DNA from: Solirubrobacter pauli
Lineage (GTDB): Bacteria > Actinomycetota > Thermoleophilia > Solirubrobacterales > Solirubrobacteraceae
Direction: 5' to 3'
DNA length: 64,000 nucleotides
Assembly (NCBI RefSeq): GCF_003633755.1
Contig: NZ_RBIL01000002.1
Coordinates: 1,240,001 to 1,304,000 of the forward strand
This document shows, piece by piece, positions 26,244 through 34,834 of this stretch (its first letter is position 1; each line of letters begins with the position of its first letter). The translations under genes were made by a program, and so were the position numbers. The notes beneath the pieces were generated by a model. The model saw nothing but the letters and a program-made list of their open reading frames with translations. It ran no database searches and was not told where the DNA came from.

Positions 26244-27518
26244 ATGCACCGCATCTTTGCCGCCGCCGTTGCCGCCGTGCTGCTCACACCCGCCGTCGCG
26301 GGCGCCCAGACCTACCCGGAGCCGAGCGAGCCCGGGCCGGTCGCCGCCAAGCCCAAGGGTCCCTTCAAGACGCACACCGTCTGCAAGCAGAAGCGCAAGT
26401 GCGACTTCACCACCATCCAGAAGGCGGTCGACAAGGCCAAGGCCGGCGACACGATCCGGGTCCGCAACGGCACCTACCGCGAGGCGGTGCGGATCACCGG
26501 CTCCAAGAAGCGCTACCTGAAGCTGATCGGCAACCCCAAGAGCCCGGACAAGGTGCTGCTGCTCGCGCGCGGGAACATGCAGAACGCCGTCGCCGTCAAC
26601 CAGGCCGACGAAGTCACGGTCGAGGGCTTCATGGCCCGCGGCTACAAGGCCAACGGGTTCTTCTTCACGAACCTCCACGGCTACTCGATGAACCACCTGA
26701 TCGCGCGCCAGACGGGCGTTTACGGCCTCTACGCCTTCAACACGATCGGCGGCGAGATCCTCAACTCCGAGGCCTACTACGTCAACGACGGCGCGTTCTA
26801 CATCGGCCAGACGCCGCCGCAGACCTCGCCCGTGCGGACGATGGTCCGCAACGTCAAGGGCTGGGGGAGCCCGCTCGGCTTCAGCGCGACGAACATGCGC
26901 TACGTGACGATCACGAAGTCGAAGTTCTTCAACAACGCCCTCGGGATCGCGCCCAACGCCCTCGACAGCGAGAAGTTCCCGCCCGCCGAGGACAACGTGA
27001 TCATCGACAACGACATCTTCTGGAACAACTTCAACTTCCACGAGGGCACCCCGCCGTTCCCCAAGCGTGACTCGGGCGTGCCCGCGCTGGCGCCGGTCGG
27101 CACCGGGGTCATCCTGCTCGGCGGTCGCGGCAACCGGATCGAGAACAACCGGATCTTCGGCAACTACCTGGCGGGCGTCGTCGCCGTCGAGAGCATCCTG
27201 CTGGAGAAGGGCCCGGCCGAGGCCCGTGTCCTGCGCAACAACGTCATCTCCGGCAACCATTGGGGACTGAACGGCACGGACGTCAACGGCCGCGACGTCG
27301 TCTACGACGGCAGCGGCACCAACAACTGCTTCAGCGGCATGACGTCCACGTTCCCGGCCGACGGCTCGACGTTCGCGGGCTGCGGCGGCACCAACGCGTT
27401 CAGCGCCGACGTGCGCAACGCGATGCTCGCGTGGACCGGCCCGGGCGCCCTGAACGGCTGGGTCAAGCATCCGCATCCCCCGATGAGCGGCTACACGCCC
27501 CTCGAGGTCTTCAAGTGA
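26244..27518 (+). CDS. Secreted right-handed parallel beta-helix protein
   Basis: 424 residues with a signal peptide (MHRIFAAAVAAVLLTPAVAGA). The mature part shows FTTIQKAVDKAKAGDTIRVRNGTYREAVRI, the usual entry of NosD/pectate-lyase-like beta-helices, followed by repeated short strands with Asn ladders (NRIENNRIFGNYLAG, VLRNNVISGNHWGLNG). A Cys pair near the start (CKQKRKC) and one near the end could close disulfides. A strong GAGAGGAG precedes the ATG, 12 bases after the oxidase stop. NosD-type proteins assist copper loading in N2O reductase clusters, so a role with the flanking copper proteins is attractive but unproven; a carbohydrate-binding or lyase role is the alternative. Confidence 0.85.
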   Translation: MHRIFAAAVAAVLLTPAVAGAQTYPEPSEPGPVAAKPKGPFKTHTVCKQKRKCDFTTIQKAVDKAKAGDTIRVRNGTYREAVRITGSKKRYLKLIGNPKSPDKVLLLARGNMQNAVAVNQADEVTVEGFMARGYKANGFFFTNLHGYSMNHLIARQTGVYGLYAFNTIGGEILNSEAYYVNDGAFYIGQTPPQTSPVRTMVRNVKGWGSPLGFSATNMRYVTITKSKFFNNALGIAPNALDSEKFPPAEDNVIIDNDIFWNNFNFHEGTPPFPKRDSGVPALAPVGTGVILLGGRGNRIENNRIFGNYLAGVVAVESILLEKGPAEARVLRNNVISGNHWGLNGTDVNGRDVVYDGSGTNNCFSGMTSTFPADGSTFAGCGGTNAFSADVRNAMLAWTGPGALNGWVKHPHPPMSGYTPLEVFK

Positions 27519-27865
27519 TCAAGCGCAGCATCGCCGCCGCGGTCGGCGTCGCGGTCCTGGCCGCGACGCCGGGCGTGGACGGCGCGACGAAGAAGACGAT
27601 CACGCTCGGCGACAACTACTACTCGCCCAAACGCGTCACCGTGGCCAAGGGGACGACGGTGACGTGGCGCTGGCCGGGCTTCGAGGAGGCCGGGGACGTG
27701 CACGACGTCAAGCTCAAGAGCGGCCCCAAGGGCGTGAAGAAGTTCCACTCCGAAGGGGCGGCGACGGACTACGAGTTCAAGCGCAAGCTGACCGTTCCGG
27801 GCACCTACAAGATCGTCTGCACGCTGCACGAGGAGATGACGATGACGGTCAAGGTGCGAAAGTAG
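27515..27865 (+). CDS. Secreted cupredoxin (plastocyanin/amicyanin-like)
   Basis: 116 residues from a GTG start overlapping the previous stop (GTGA). A signal peptide precedes a type 1 copper domain: KTITLGDNYYSPKRVTVAKGTTVTWRWPG, first ligand His in DVHDVKL, then CTLHEEMTMTV giving Cys, His and Met. It is a likely electron carrier or copper donor for the multicopper oxidase two genes upstream. It is the last gene of the operon, followed by a hairpin terminator. Confidence 0.88.
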   Translation: MIKRSIAAAVGVAVLAATPGVDGATKKTITLGDNYYSPKRVTVAKGTTVTWRWPGFEEAGDVHDVKLKSGPKGVKKFHSEGAATDYEFKRKLTVPGTYKIVCTLHEEMTMTVKVRK

Positions 27866-27873
27866 GCGCTCCT

Positions 27874-27891
27874 GCGCGGTTTTGACCGCGC
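27874..27891 (+). terminator. Hairpin terminator after the copper operon
   Basis: GCGCGGT-TTTG-ACCGCGC gives a 7-bp stem with a TTTG loop nine bases after the cupredoxin stop, followed by only two Ts. It also covers an alternative TTG start of the next gene, which supports the GTG at 27915 for that gene. Confidence 0.6.
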
Positions 27892-27914
27892 TTACATCGG
27901 CAACCTTCTTCACA

Positions 27915-30599
27915 GTGACCCGCGGACTCACCGCTCGGCTTCTCTTGGTGGGAGGCATCGTCTTCCTCCTCTGCGCGGCGATGTTCGCGGTCGTCCTGTC
28001 ACTGGTCAACGACGCGCGGGACGCCTCCGACAGCCTGCAGGTGTCCAATGAGCGCACGACGGCCGCCGACCGCACGCTCGCGCTCATCGTCGACCTCGAG
28101 ACGGGCCTGCGGGGCTACGTCGTGACGCAGGACCCCGCGTTCCTGCGTCCGCACGAGCACGCGATCGCCGCCCTGCCGGCCGCGCAGCGCGAGCTGCTCG
28201 CCGCGACGGCGGGCGACGCCCGGCAGGCGGGGACGGCCCGAGCGCTCGTCGAGCGCAGCAACGCTTATCTGAGCTGGCAGCGCGATCAGCGGGTACGGGC
28301 CGAGCGCGATCCGGCGGACGCGGTGCGGATGATCGGCACGGGCGCCGGCCGGCGCCAGGTGGACGCCATGCGTGTGCTGGTCCGCGACCTGGTCCGTCGC
28401 GAGGAGCAGGTCTCGCGTGCCGAGCGCGAGCACCTGGACGCGGTCACGTCGCGTGCGATCACGCTCGCCACGCTGGGGCTGCTGGGCATTCCGCTGCTGC
28501 TCGCGGGGGTCGTGTACGCGAGCGCGACACGCGTCTCGCGTCCGCTTCAGCGCCTCTCCCGCGCGGCCCGGCGGGTGAGCGAGGGCGACCTGGAGGTGCG
28601 CGTGGAGGAGCGCGGAGAGGGCGAGATCGCGGACCTCAGCCGCGCGTTCAACGCGATGGCGCAGTCGCTCGCCACGGCGCGCGAGGAGCTGGAGGTGCAC
28701 AACGCCGAGCTCGAGGCCCAGGGCGGCGAGCTGGCCGCGACCGTCGAGGAGCTCGAGGTCGAGCAGGCACGCATCCAGACGTTCCACGACGTCGTCTCCG
28801 CGTTCTCGTCCGAGGTCGAGCTCGACCGCCTCGCGCCGCTGCTGCTGAGCAAGCTGCGGGCGGCGGCGGGCGCGCGCGGCGGTGCGCTCTACGTCGCCGA
28901 CCCGGTCACGCCCGAGCGTGGGCTCCGGTTGCAGGAGACCAACGCGCTGGACCCCGCGGCGCTGCCCGAGCGGTTGACGCCGGAAGCGGTCGAGCTCCAC
29001 CTCGAGCGGCACCTGCTGCTGCCGCTCGCGAGCCTGGGCCGCCCGCTCGGCGCGGTCACCCTGCTCGATCCGATCTCCAAGGACCTCGCGGCGCTGCAGC
29101 GGATGGCCGACGCCGCCGGGGTCGCGCTCTCGAACGCGCTCGCGCTCGAGTCGGCGCGGCACGCGGCGGACGTCAACCGCGCGGTGCTGGAGACCGCGCA
29201 CGACGCGTTCGTCGCCGTGGACGCCGACCGCCGGATCACCGCCTGGACGCCGCAGGCCGAGGCGCTGTTCGGCTACGCGGAGTGGGAGGCGCGCGGCCGG
29301 CTCGTCGACGAGCTGCTGGTCCCGGAGCGCTGGCGCGCCGGCTACCGCGCGCAGCACGCCGCGCTGCTCGACGGGGGCACGGAGACGCGTCGCTTCGAGA
29401 TCCCGGCGCTGCACCGCGACGGCCGCCGGATGACCATCGAGGTGTCGGTCTCGCCGCTGCGGGTTGGCGACACGTGGCAGGTGAACGGGTTCGTGCGCGA
29501 CATCGGCGAGCGCGTCGCCCACGAACGCGCGCGGGAGGCGCAGCGGGCGGTCAGCCAGGCGCTGGCCGAGACTGGCAGCGAGGAGGACGTGGTCCCGCGG
29601 ATCCTCGAGGCGCTCGGACGCACGCTGCACTGGCCGGTCGCCGTGCACTGGCTGCCCGATCCCATGGCCGACAGCGGCTTCCGCCGCGCGGTGGAGTGGC
29701 GCGACCCCGGTCTCGAGGGCGACGCGCTGCCCGTGTCGATCAGGATCCCGTTGTCGGCCGGGCCGACCGGGTTCGGCGCGTTCGAGTTCTGGCAGCGGCG
29801 CCGTGTGGCGGTCGACCCCGACCTCGAGGAGGCGCTGGCCTCGATCGGCAAGCTCGTCACCGAGGTGCTCGAGCGCCGGCGCGCCCGGGCCGAGGCGGAG
29901 CGGCTCAAGAACGAGTTCTTCGCGCTCGTCTCGCACGAGCTGCGCACCCCGCTGACGTCGATCATCGGCTACCTCGAGCTGATCCTCGAGGAGGAGGTCG
30001 GCGAGGTGGCGGAGGACCAGCGGCAGTTCCTGAGCATCATCGAGCGCAACGCCCGCCGCCTGCAGCGGCTCGTCGGCGACCTGCTGTTCGTCGCCCAGGT
30101 CGAGGCCGGCACGCTCAGCCTCGAGCGGTCCGGCGTCAACCTGGAGACGATCGTGCTCGAGGCCGTCGAGGCCGCGCGCCCGCGCGCCGATCAGGCCGGC
30201 GTCGAGCTCGTCGCGGACACCGACCCCCTGCTCGCCCTCGACGGCGACGCCGACCGGCTGTCCCAGGTGGTCGACAATCTCGTGATCAACGCGATCAAGT
30301 TCACGCCGGCGGGCGGCAAGGTCACGGTCACCGCCAAGCGCCGCGACGGCGCGGCCGTGATCACGGTGACCGATACGGGCATAGGCATTCCTGAGGATGA
30401 GCAGGACCGGTTGTTCGAGCGCTTCTATCGAGCCCGCAGCGCGACCGACGGCGAGGTGCAGGGCATCGGCCTGGGGCTCTCGATCGTCCGCGCGATCGCG
30501 CACGGGCACGGCGGCGAGGTCAGCCTTCGCAGCGCGCCCGGAACGGGTACGACTTTCACGGTGGAGCTCCCCATTCCGATCCACGAGGTGACGCGATGA
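27915..30599 (+). CDS. Membrane sensor histidine kinase: CHASE3-HAMP-GAF-PAS-GAF-HisKA-HATPase
   Basis: 894 residues. A first membrane helix is followed by a CHASE3-type extracellular domain (DLETGLRGYVVTQDPAFLRPHEHAIAA is the hallmark), then a second helix and HAMP (about 195-250), and a short coiled coil. A GAF-like region, a PAS domain (VLETAHDAFVAVDADRRITAWTPQAEALFGYAEWE), another GAF-like region, HisKA (FFALVSHELRTPLTSIIGYLELIL) and HATPase (NAIKFTPAGGKV, DTGIGIPEDEQDRLFERFYRA, GIGLGLSIVRAIA) complete it. The stop overlaps the receiver gene in ATGA. It heads a four-gene operon with a receiver, a HEAT protein and a processive glycosyltransferase, so it may control exopolysaccharide synthesis. 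An upstream TTG is rejected because it lies in a terminator hairpin. Confidence 0.9.
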   Translation: MTRGLTARLLLVGGIVFLLCAAMFAVVLSLVNDARDASDSLQVSNERTTAADRTLALIVDLETGLRGYVVTQDPAFLRPHEHAIAALPAAQRELLAATAGDARQAGTARALVERSNAYLSWQRDQRVRAERDPADAVRMIGTGAGRRQVDAMRVLVRDLVRREEQVSRAEREHLDAVTSRAITLATLGLLGIPLLLAGVVYASATRVSRPLQRLSRAARRVSEGDLEVRVEERGEGEIADLSRAFNAMAQSLATAREELEVHNAELEAQGGELAATVEELEVEQARIQTFHDVVSAFSSEVELDRLAPLLLSKLRAAAGARGGALYVADPVTPERGLRLQETNALDPAALPERLTPEAVELHLERHLLLPLASLGRPLGAVTLLDPISKDLAALQRMADAAGVALSNALALESARHAADVNRAVLETAHDAFVAVDADRRITAWTPQAEALFGYAEWEARGRLVDELLVPERWRAGYRAQHAALLDGGTETRRFEIPALHRDGRRMTIEVSVSPLRVGDTWQVNGFVRDIGERVAHERAREAQRAVSQALAETGSEEDVVPRILEALGRTLHWPVAVHWLPDPMADSGFRRAVEWRDPGLEGDALPVSIRIPLSAGPTGFGAFEFWQRRRVAVDPDLEEALASIGKLVTEVLERRRARAEAERLKNEFFALVSHELRTPLTSIIGYLELILEEEVGEVAEDQRQFLSIIERNARRLQRLVGDLLFVAQVEAGTLSLERSGVNLETIVLEAVEAARPRADQAGVELVADTDPLLALDGDADRLSQVVDNLVINAIKFTPAGGKVTVTAKRRDGAAVITVTDTGIGIPEDEQDRLFERFYRARSATDGEVQGIGLGLSIVRAIAHGHGGEVSLRSAPGTGTTFTVELPIPIHEVTR

Positions 30600-30988
30600 G
30601 CGATGATCCGCGCACGGTGCTGGTGGCCGACGACGACGAGGACATCCTCCAGCTCGTCTCGTTCCGCCTCCAGCGCGCCGGCTACACGGTGGTGACCGCG
30701 GCCGACGGGCCGCAGGCGCTGGCGGCGGCCCGTGAGCACCAGCCCGACCTGGCGGTGCTGGACGTGATGATGCCCGGCCTCAACGGCTACGAGGTCACGC
30801 GCCAGCTGCGGGCGGACGCGGCGACGGCCCAGATCCCGGTGATCCTGCTGACCGCGCGGGTCCAGGAGGCGGACGTGAGCCGCGGGTTCGAGGCCGGTGC
30901 TGACGACTACCTACGCAAGCCGTTCAGCCCACAAGAGCTGCGCTCGCGCGTGCAGGCGATCCTCGCGAGACGTTCGAGCGTCAGGTGA
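30596..30988 (+). CDS. Single-domain response regulator
   Basis: 130 residues forming only a receiver domain: VLVADDDEDILQLVSFRLQRAGY with the acidic pocket, the phosphoacceptor Asp in LAVLDVMMPGLNGYEV, Thr in ILLTARVQ and Lys in DDYLRKPFSP. No output domain is present, so it must act by protein contact, possibly on the HEAT or glycosyltransferase proteins encoded next. It overlaps the kinase stop (ATGA) and the next start (GTGA). Confidence 0.92.
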   Translation: MSDDPRTVLVADDDEDILQLVSFRLQRAGYTVVTAADGPQALAAAREHQPDLAVLDVMMPGLNGYEVTRQLRADAATAQIPVILLTARVQEADVSRGFEAGADDYLRKPFSPQELRSRVQAILARRSSVR

Positions 30989-32031
30989 TCGCGCTCCTCC
31001 AGCTGTTCGGCGCCGCGCTCTCGCTGCTGGCGCTGCTGACGACGTTCGTGCTGATCTTCCGCCGCATCGCCCTCAGCCGCCGGGAACGCCGGCGCGCCAA
31101 GCTCGAAGCGGAGCTGCGCCCACTTGCGCTGGAGCTCGTCGACGGCGAGGAGCCTGAGCTCCCGAACCTGGGCGCGGCCGAGGCACGGGCGCTCGCCGCC
31201 ATCCTCGGCCGCTACGCGCGCAAGCTGCGCGGCGAGCCGCGGGAGCGGATCGCGGCGTTCTTCGAGGAACGCGGGGACGTTCAGACCGAGCTCGGTCGCC
31301 TCCGCGCGCGGCGCGCGTCACGTCGTGCGGCCGCGGCGTTCGCGCTCGGCGACATGGGCTCGGAGACCGCCGTAGAACCGTTGATCCGCGCGCTGGACGA
31401 CCGCTCGCGCGACGTGCGGTCGGCGGCGGCGCGCAGCCTCGGGATGCTCGAGGCGGAGGCGGCCGTGCCGCGCCTCGTAGGGTCGCTGGCGGGCAGCGAG
31501 GTGCCGCGGGCGATCGCCGGCGGGGCGCTGCTGGCCATGGGCGCGAAGGCCGCGCCGAACCTGCGCTCGCTGCTCGACTCCGAGGAGCCCGGGGTGCGCG
31601 CGAACGCGATCGAGCTGCTCGGGTTCACCGGCGATGCCAGCGACGCCGAGCGGCTGGACGCGGCGCTGCGCGAGGACCACGCGATCGCCGCGAGCCGGTG
31701 GCGCGAGCTCGCCGAGGTCCGCGCCGCCGCCGCGCGGGCGCAGGGCCGGATCGGCACGCAGCGCGCCGCGGCGGGGCTGCGCGCGGCGCTCGAGGACCCG
31801 GCGCCGTTCGTCCGCACCGCCGCCGCCCACGCGCTCGGGCGGATCGGCGACCGTGACGCGTTCGACGCGCTCGCCCGGCAGGCCGCCGAGGACGAGTACG
31901 ACCCCGCGCAAGCCGCGGCGCAGGCGCTCGCCGCGATCGACCCGATCCGCGCGATGCGGTTGGGCGGCGGCGAGCAGGCCAGCGCGCACCTCGCCGAGGC
32001 GGCCGCGCTGGCCGAGCTGGAGCCGGCGTAG
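30985..32031 (+). CDS. Membrane-anchored HEAT-repeat protein
   Basis: 348 residues from a GTG start. One N-terminal transmembrane helix (LLQLFGAALSLLALLTTFVLIF), a basic linker, then a cytoplasmic array of HEAT or PBS-lyase-type helical repeats: ASRRAAAAFALGDMGSETAVEPLIRALDDRSRDVRSAAARSLGMLEAEAAVPRLV, repeated to the end. No catalytic residues are visible, and the repeats suggest a scaffold. Being between a receiver protein and a glycosyltransferase, it may transmit the kinase signal to the enzyme. That is inference from position. Confidence 0.85.
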   Translation: MIALLQLFGAALSLLALLTTFVLIFRRIALSRRERRRAKLEAELRPLALELVDGEEPELPNLGAAEARALAAILGRYARKLRGEPRERIAAFFEERGDVQTELGRLRARRASRRAAAAFALGDMGSETAVEPLIRALDDRSRDVRSAAARSLGMLEAEAAVPRLVGSLAGSEVPRAIAGGALLAMGAKAAPNLRSLLDSEEPGVRANAIELLGFTGDASDAERLDAALREDHAIAASRWRELAEVRAAAARAQGRIGTQRAAAGLRAALEDPAPFVRTAAAHALGRIGDRDAFDALARQAAEDEYDPAQAAAQALAAIDPIRAMRLGGGEQASAHLAEAAALAELEPA

Positions 32032-32034
32032 GCG

Positions 32035-33462
32035 ATGCGCGAGATCATCGAGGTCTTCGGCGTCATCGTCATCAGCTACTTCGCCGTCCTGAACGTCATC
32101 TACATCGCCTTCACCGCGCTCGCGTGGCGGAGCATCACGACCTACCTGCACTCGCTCGAGTACGCGGCGATCGACGAGGCGCTGGCGTCTCCGCTGACGC
32201 CGCCGATCTCGATCCTGCTGCCCGGCTACAACGAGGAAGCGGGCATCGTGCAGAGCGTCAACGCGCTGCTGCAGCTGCGCTACCCGGAGTTCGAGGTGAT
32301 CGTCATCAACGACGGCTCCAAGGACTCGACGATGCAGCAGCTGCAGGACGCGTTCGACCTGGTCGAGGCGCCGCGCGCGCTGCGCGGGACCGTCGCGCAC
32401 GCGCCGATCCTCGGCACCTACCGGGCGCCGCGCCACCAGGAGCTGCTGGTGGTCGACAAGGAGAACGGCGGCAAGGCCGACGCGCTCAACGCGGGCGTCG
32501 ACGCCGCCCGCTACCCGTACGTGTGCGCCGTCGACGCGGACGCGATCATCGAGCCCGAGGCGCTGCTGCGCGTCGCCAAGCCGCTGCTCGACGATCCGGA
32601 CCTCGTCGTCGCGACCGGCGGCATCGTCCGGATCGCGAACGGCTGCACGGTCGAGGACGGCCGCGTCACCGAGGTCCGGTTGCCGAAGAATCGGCTGGCG
32701 ACGCTGCAGGTGGTCGAGTACTTCCGCGCGTTCCTCGTCGGCCGCGTGGGGTGGAGCCAGCTGCACGCGCTGCTGATCATCTCCGGCGCGTTCGGCCTGT
32801 TCCGGCGGTCGACGGTCGAGGCCGTCGGGGGCTGGGACCACACGACGGTCGGCGAGGACATGGAGCTCGTGGTGCGCATGCACCGGCACATGCGCGAGAG
32901 CGGCCAGGACTACCGGGTGCAGTTCGTGCCCGACCCCGTGTGCTGGACGGAGGCGCCGGAGACGCTCAAGGTCCTCTCGCGTCAGCGCCGGCGCTGGCAG
33001 CGCGGGCTGTTCGAGACGCTGTGGCGGCACAAGCGGATGACGCTGAACCCGAAGTACGGCGCGCTCGGGATGCTGGCGATGCCGTACTTCATCGTGTTCG
33101 AGCTGCTCGGGCCGCCGCTCGCGCTGCTCGGCTACCTCGTGCTGCCGATCTCGTGGGCGATCGGGCTGCTGTCGTGGCCGTTCGTGCTGGCGTTCTTCGT
33201 GTTCGCCGTGATGCTCGGCCAGCTGCTGTCGATCTCCGCGCTCGCGCTGGAGGAGTTCTCGTTCCGCCGGCACCCGCGCGGGCGCGAGATCCTGCGCATG
33301 TCGGCCTACGCCGCGATCGAGAACCTGGGCTACCGGCAGCTCACGGATCTCTGGCGCGGCGTGGCCTTCTGGGACCTCCTGCGGGGCAAGAAGTCCTGGG
33401 GCGACATGCAACGGCGCGGCTTCCAGACCGCGCCGTCGGATCAGCTGTCGAAGAGCAGCTGA
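32035..33462 (+). CDS. Processive GT2 family membrane glycosyltransferase
   Basis: 475 residues. One N-terminal helix, a GT-A domain (ISILLPGYNEEAGIVQSVNALLQLRYPEFEVIVINDGSKD), the DxD-like VDADA, the TVGEDMELVVR acceptor motif and the QxxRW motif of processive enzymes (RQRRRWQRG), then three to four C-terminal helices. The family includes cellulose, hyaluronan and poly-GlcNAc synthases. The sugar cannot be read. It is the last gene of the kinase operon, 3 bases after the HEAT gene, and its end overlaps the convergent toroid-like gene by 22 bases. Confidence 0.9.
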   Translation: MREIIEVFGVIVISYFAVLNVIYIAFTALAWRSITTYLHSLEYAAIDEALASPLTPPISILLPGYNEEAGIVQSVNALLQLRYPEFEVIVINDGSKDSTMQQLQDAFDLVEAPRALRGTVAHAPILGTYRAPRHQELLVVDKENGGKADALNAGVDAARYPYVCAVDADAIIEPEALLRVAKPLLDDPDLVVATGGIVRIANGCTVEDGRVTEVRLPKNRLATLQVVEYFRAFLVGRVGWSQLHALLIISGAFGLFRRSTVEAVGGWDHTTVGEDMELVVRMHRHMRESGQDYRVQFVPDPVCWTEAPETLKVLSRQRRRWQRGLFETLWRHKRMTLNPKYGALGMLAMPYFIVFELLGPPLALLGYLVLPISWAIGLLSWPFVLAFFVFAVMLGQLLSISALALEEFSFRRHPRGREILRMSAYAAIENLGYRQLTDLWRGVAFWDLLRGKKSWGDMQRRGFQTAPSDQLSKSS

Positions 33463-34727
33463 CGCGCCGCGGCGCGGATCAGGAGCCAGGACCCGGCGGC
33501 CGAGGTGCCCCACGTGTGGTACTCGCCCCACTCCTCGGAGCTGGAGTCACGATCCGCGCCGACCGGCCCGGTGCTGGACCGGAACGTGGCCGCGATCTGC
33601 GTGGCCGCCGTGTTGGCGGCGACGGCGCTCAGGCCGAGCAGGCTGGTGCGGTCGAGCGCGAGCGACGCCTGGATCGTGCCTTCGGACCAGATCACGTCCG
33701 GGGCGCCGGTCCCGGAGTACGGGCGGAAGCCGGACAGGATGCCGATGCCGGGCACGCTGCGCGGCGCGACGTAGAAGCGCTGCTGTAGGTAGGCGGCGAC
33801 CTGCGCGGCGCGCCCGTCGCCGCGGTCCTGCAGGTACATCGCGCCGAGCGCCTGCACGTCGGCGGGGATCTTCGGGTCGCCGACGCCCTGGCGGAAGTAG
33901 GCGAGCGGTCCCTCCTGCACGATCAGGTTGGCGAGGATGGCGTTGCCGAGGGTGTTCGCCGCGTTGTTGACCTCGGTGTAGGACAGGCCGGTGCCGAGCG
34001 TCCCGCGCGTGCCGAGCTTGGCGGCCAGGTCACGCAGGAAGCCGGCCGCGAGCAGGTTGTGCTGCGTCGAGACCCAGCTGACGTCCGGGCCGCCCTTGAT
34101 CAGGCCGGCGGCGTTGCGCAGCGTCAGCAGGTATCGGGCGACGCCCGCGATCACCGTGTCGTACTTCGTCGAGTCGTAGACCTTCTTGTACGCGAGCGCC
34201 GCGTACCCGACCCACGCCAGCGCGCCGGCGCGGACCTGCGCGGCGCTCGTGCCGGTCTTGACGTTGAACGCGTACTCGATCGACCCGTCGGTGCGCTGCA
34301 GCGCCTTCAGCTGGTCGAGCAGCTGCTCGGCCTGCGACTTCGCGGCGACGCTCAGGAACGCGAACGTCGCCAGCGCGTTGTCGTACGTGTAGCTCGCGTC
34401 CGCGAGCCGCCCGTACGCGGCGTCGCTCGTCGGGATGTCGAACGAGCGGATCAGCAGCAGCGGGTTCCCGCCCGCGCTCTGCGCGGCGAAGGCGACGTTC
34501 GCCTTGCGGGTCTTGCGCTTCGCCGCGGTGGTCGTCGGCCCGACCTGGCGCGCGAGCCAGCGCACGAGCGGCGTGCTGGGCGCCTTGCGCTCAGCGTTCG
34601 CGGGCCACGCCTCGCGCACCGCTCCGCCGCGCCGCTTGGCTTTCTGCGCGTGTGCGGCGTCGGCACCCGGGACGAGCGCGACGCCGAGGACGAGGGGCAC
34701 GATGCAGCCACGACGGATCCTGAACAT
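33441..34727 (-). CDS. Secreted alpha/alpha-toroid (six-hairpin glycosidase-like) protein
   Basis: 428 residues with a signal peptide (MFRIRRGCIVPLVLGVALVPGADAAHA). The mature part shows helical-hairpin repeats such as SYTYDNALATFAFLSVAAKSQAEQLLDQLKALQRTDGSI and WVSTQHNLLAAGFLRDLAAKLG, with conserved aromatic/Asp loops (GAPDVIWSEGTIQASLAL). These resemble six-hairpin glycosidases and related polysaccharide-processing enzymes. I do not recognise the exact family and cannot place catalytic acids with confidence. Its convergent overlap with the processive glycosyltransferase gene suggests a link to the same polymer. The ATG at 34727 begins the signal peptide; the long upstream frame is antisense of phoX and rejected. 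Confidence 0.7.
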   Translation of the reverse strand: MFRIRRGCIVPLVLGVALVPGADAAHAQKAKRRGGAVREAWPANAERKAPSTPLVRWLARQVGPTTTAAKRKTRKANVAFAAQSAGGNPLLLIRSFDIPTSDAAYGRLADASYTYDNALATFAFLSVAAKSQAEQLLDQLKALQRTDGSIEYAFNVKTGTSAAQVRAGALAWVGYAALAYKKVYDSTKYDTVIAGVARYLLTLRNAAGLIKGGPDVSWVSTQHNLLAAGFLRDLAAKLGTRGTLGTGLSYTEVNNAANTLGNAILANLIVQEGPLAYFRQGVGDPKIPADVQALGAMYLQDRGDGRAAQVAAYLQQRFYVAPRSVPGIGILSGFRPYSGTGAPDVIWSEGTIQASLALDRTSLLGLSAVAANTAATQIAATFRSSTGPVGADRDSSSEEWGEYHTWGTSAAGSWLLIRAAARQLLFDS

Positions 34728-34785
34728 ACGGCCCGTGTGCCCGGGGTCAGGTGCCGTCAACACGGTGAGACAGCGGCGCCGCGCC

Positions 34786-34814
34786 ACCTCGAGGGTGCCA
34801 GGCACCCTCGAGGT
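34786..34814 (-). terminator. Long perfect hairpin after phoX
   Basis: ACCTCGAGGGTGCC and its exact complement are separated by a single base, giving a 14-bp near-loopless stem 20 bases beyond the phoX stop and 59 bases before the start of the next minus-strand gene. It lacks a T-run but is the most stable simple hairpin in the window and probably ends phoX transcription. Confidence 0.6.
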
Positions 34815-34834
34815 TCGCACGCGGACGAATGCGG

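Noticed and set aside
27882-27914. TTG start for the CHASE3 kinase
   Set aside because: Lies within the terminator hairpin of the preceding operon; the GTG at 27915 is a better start.
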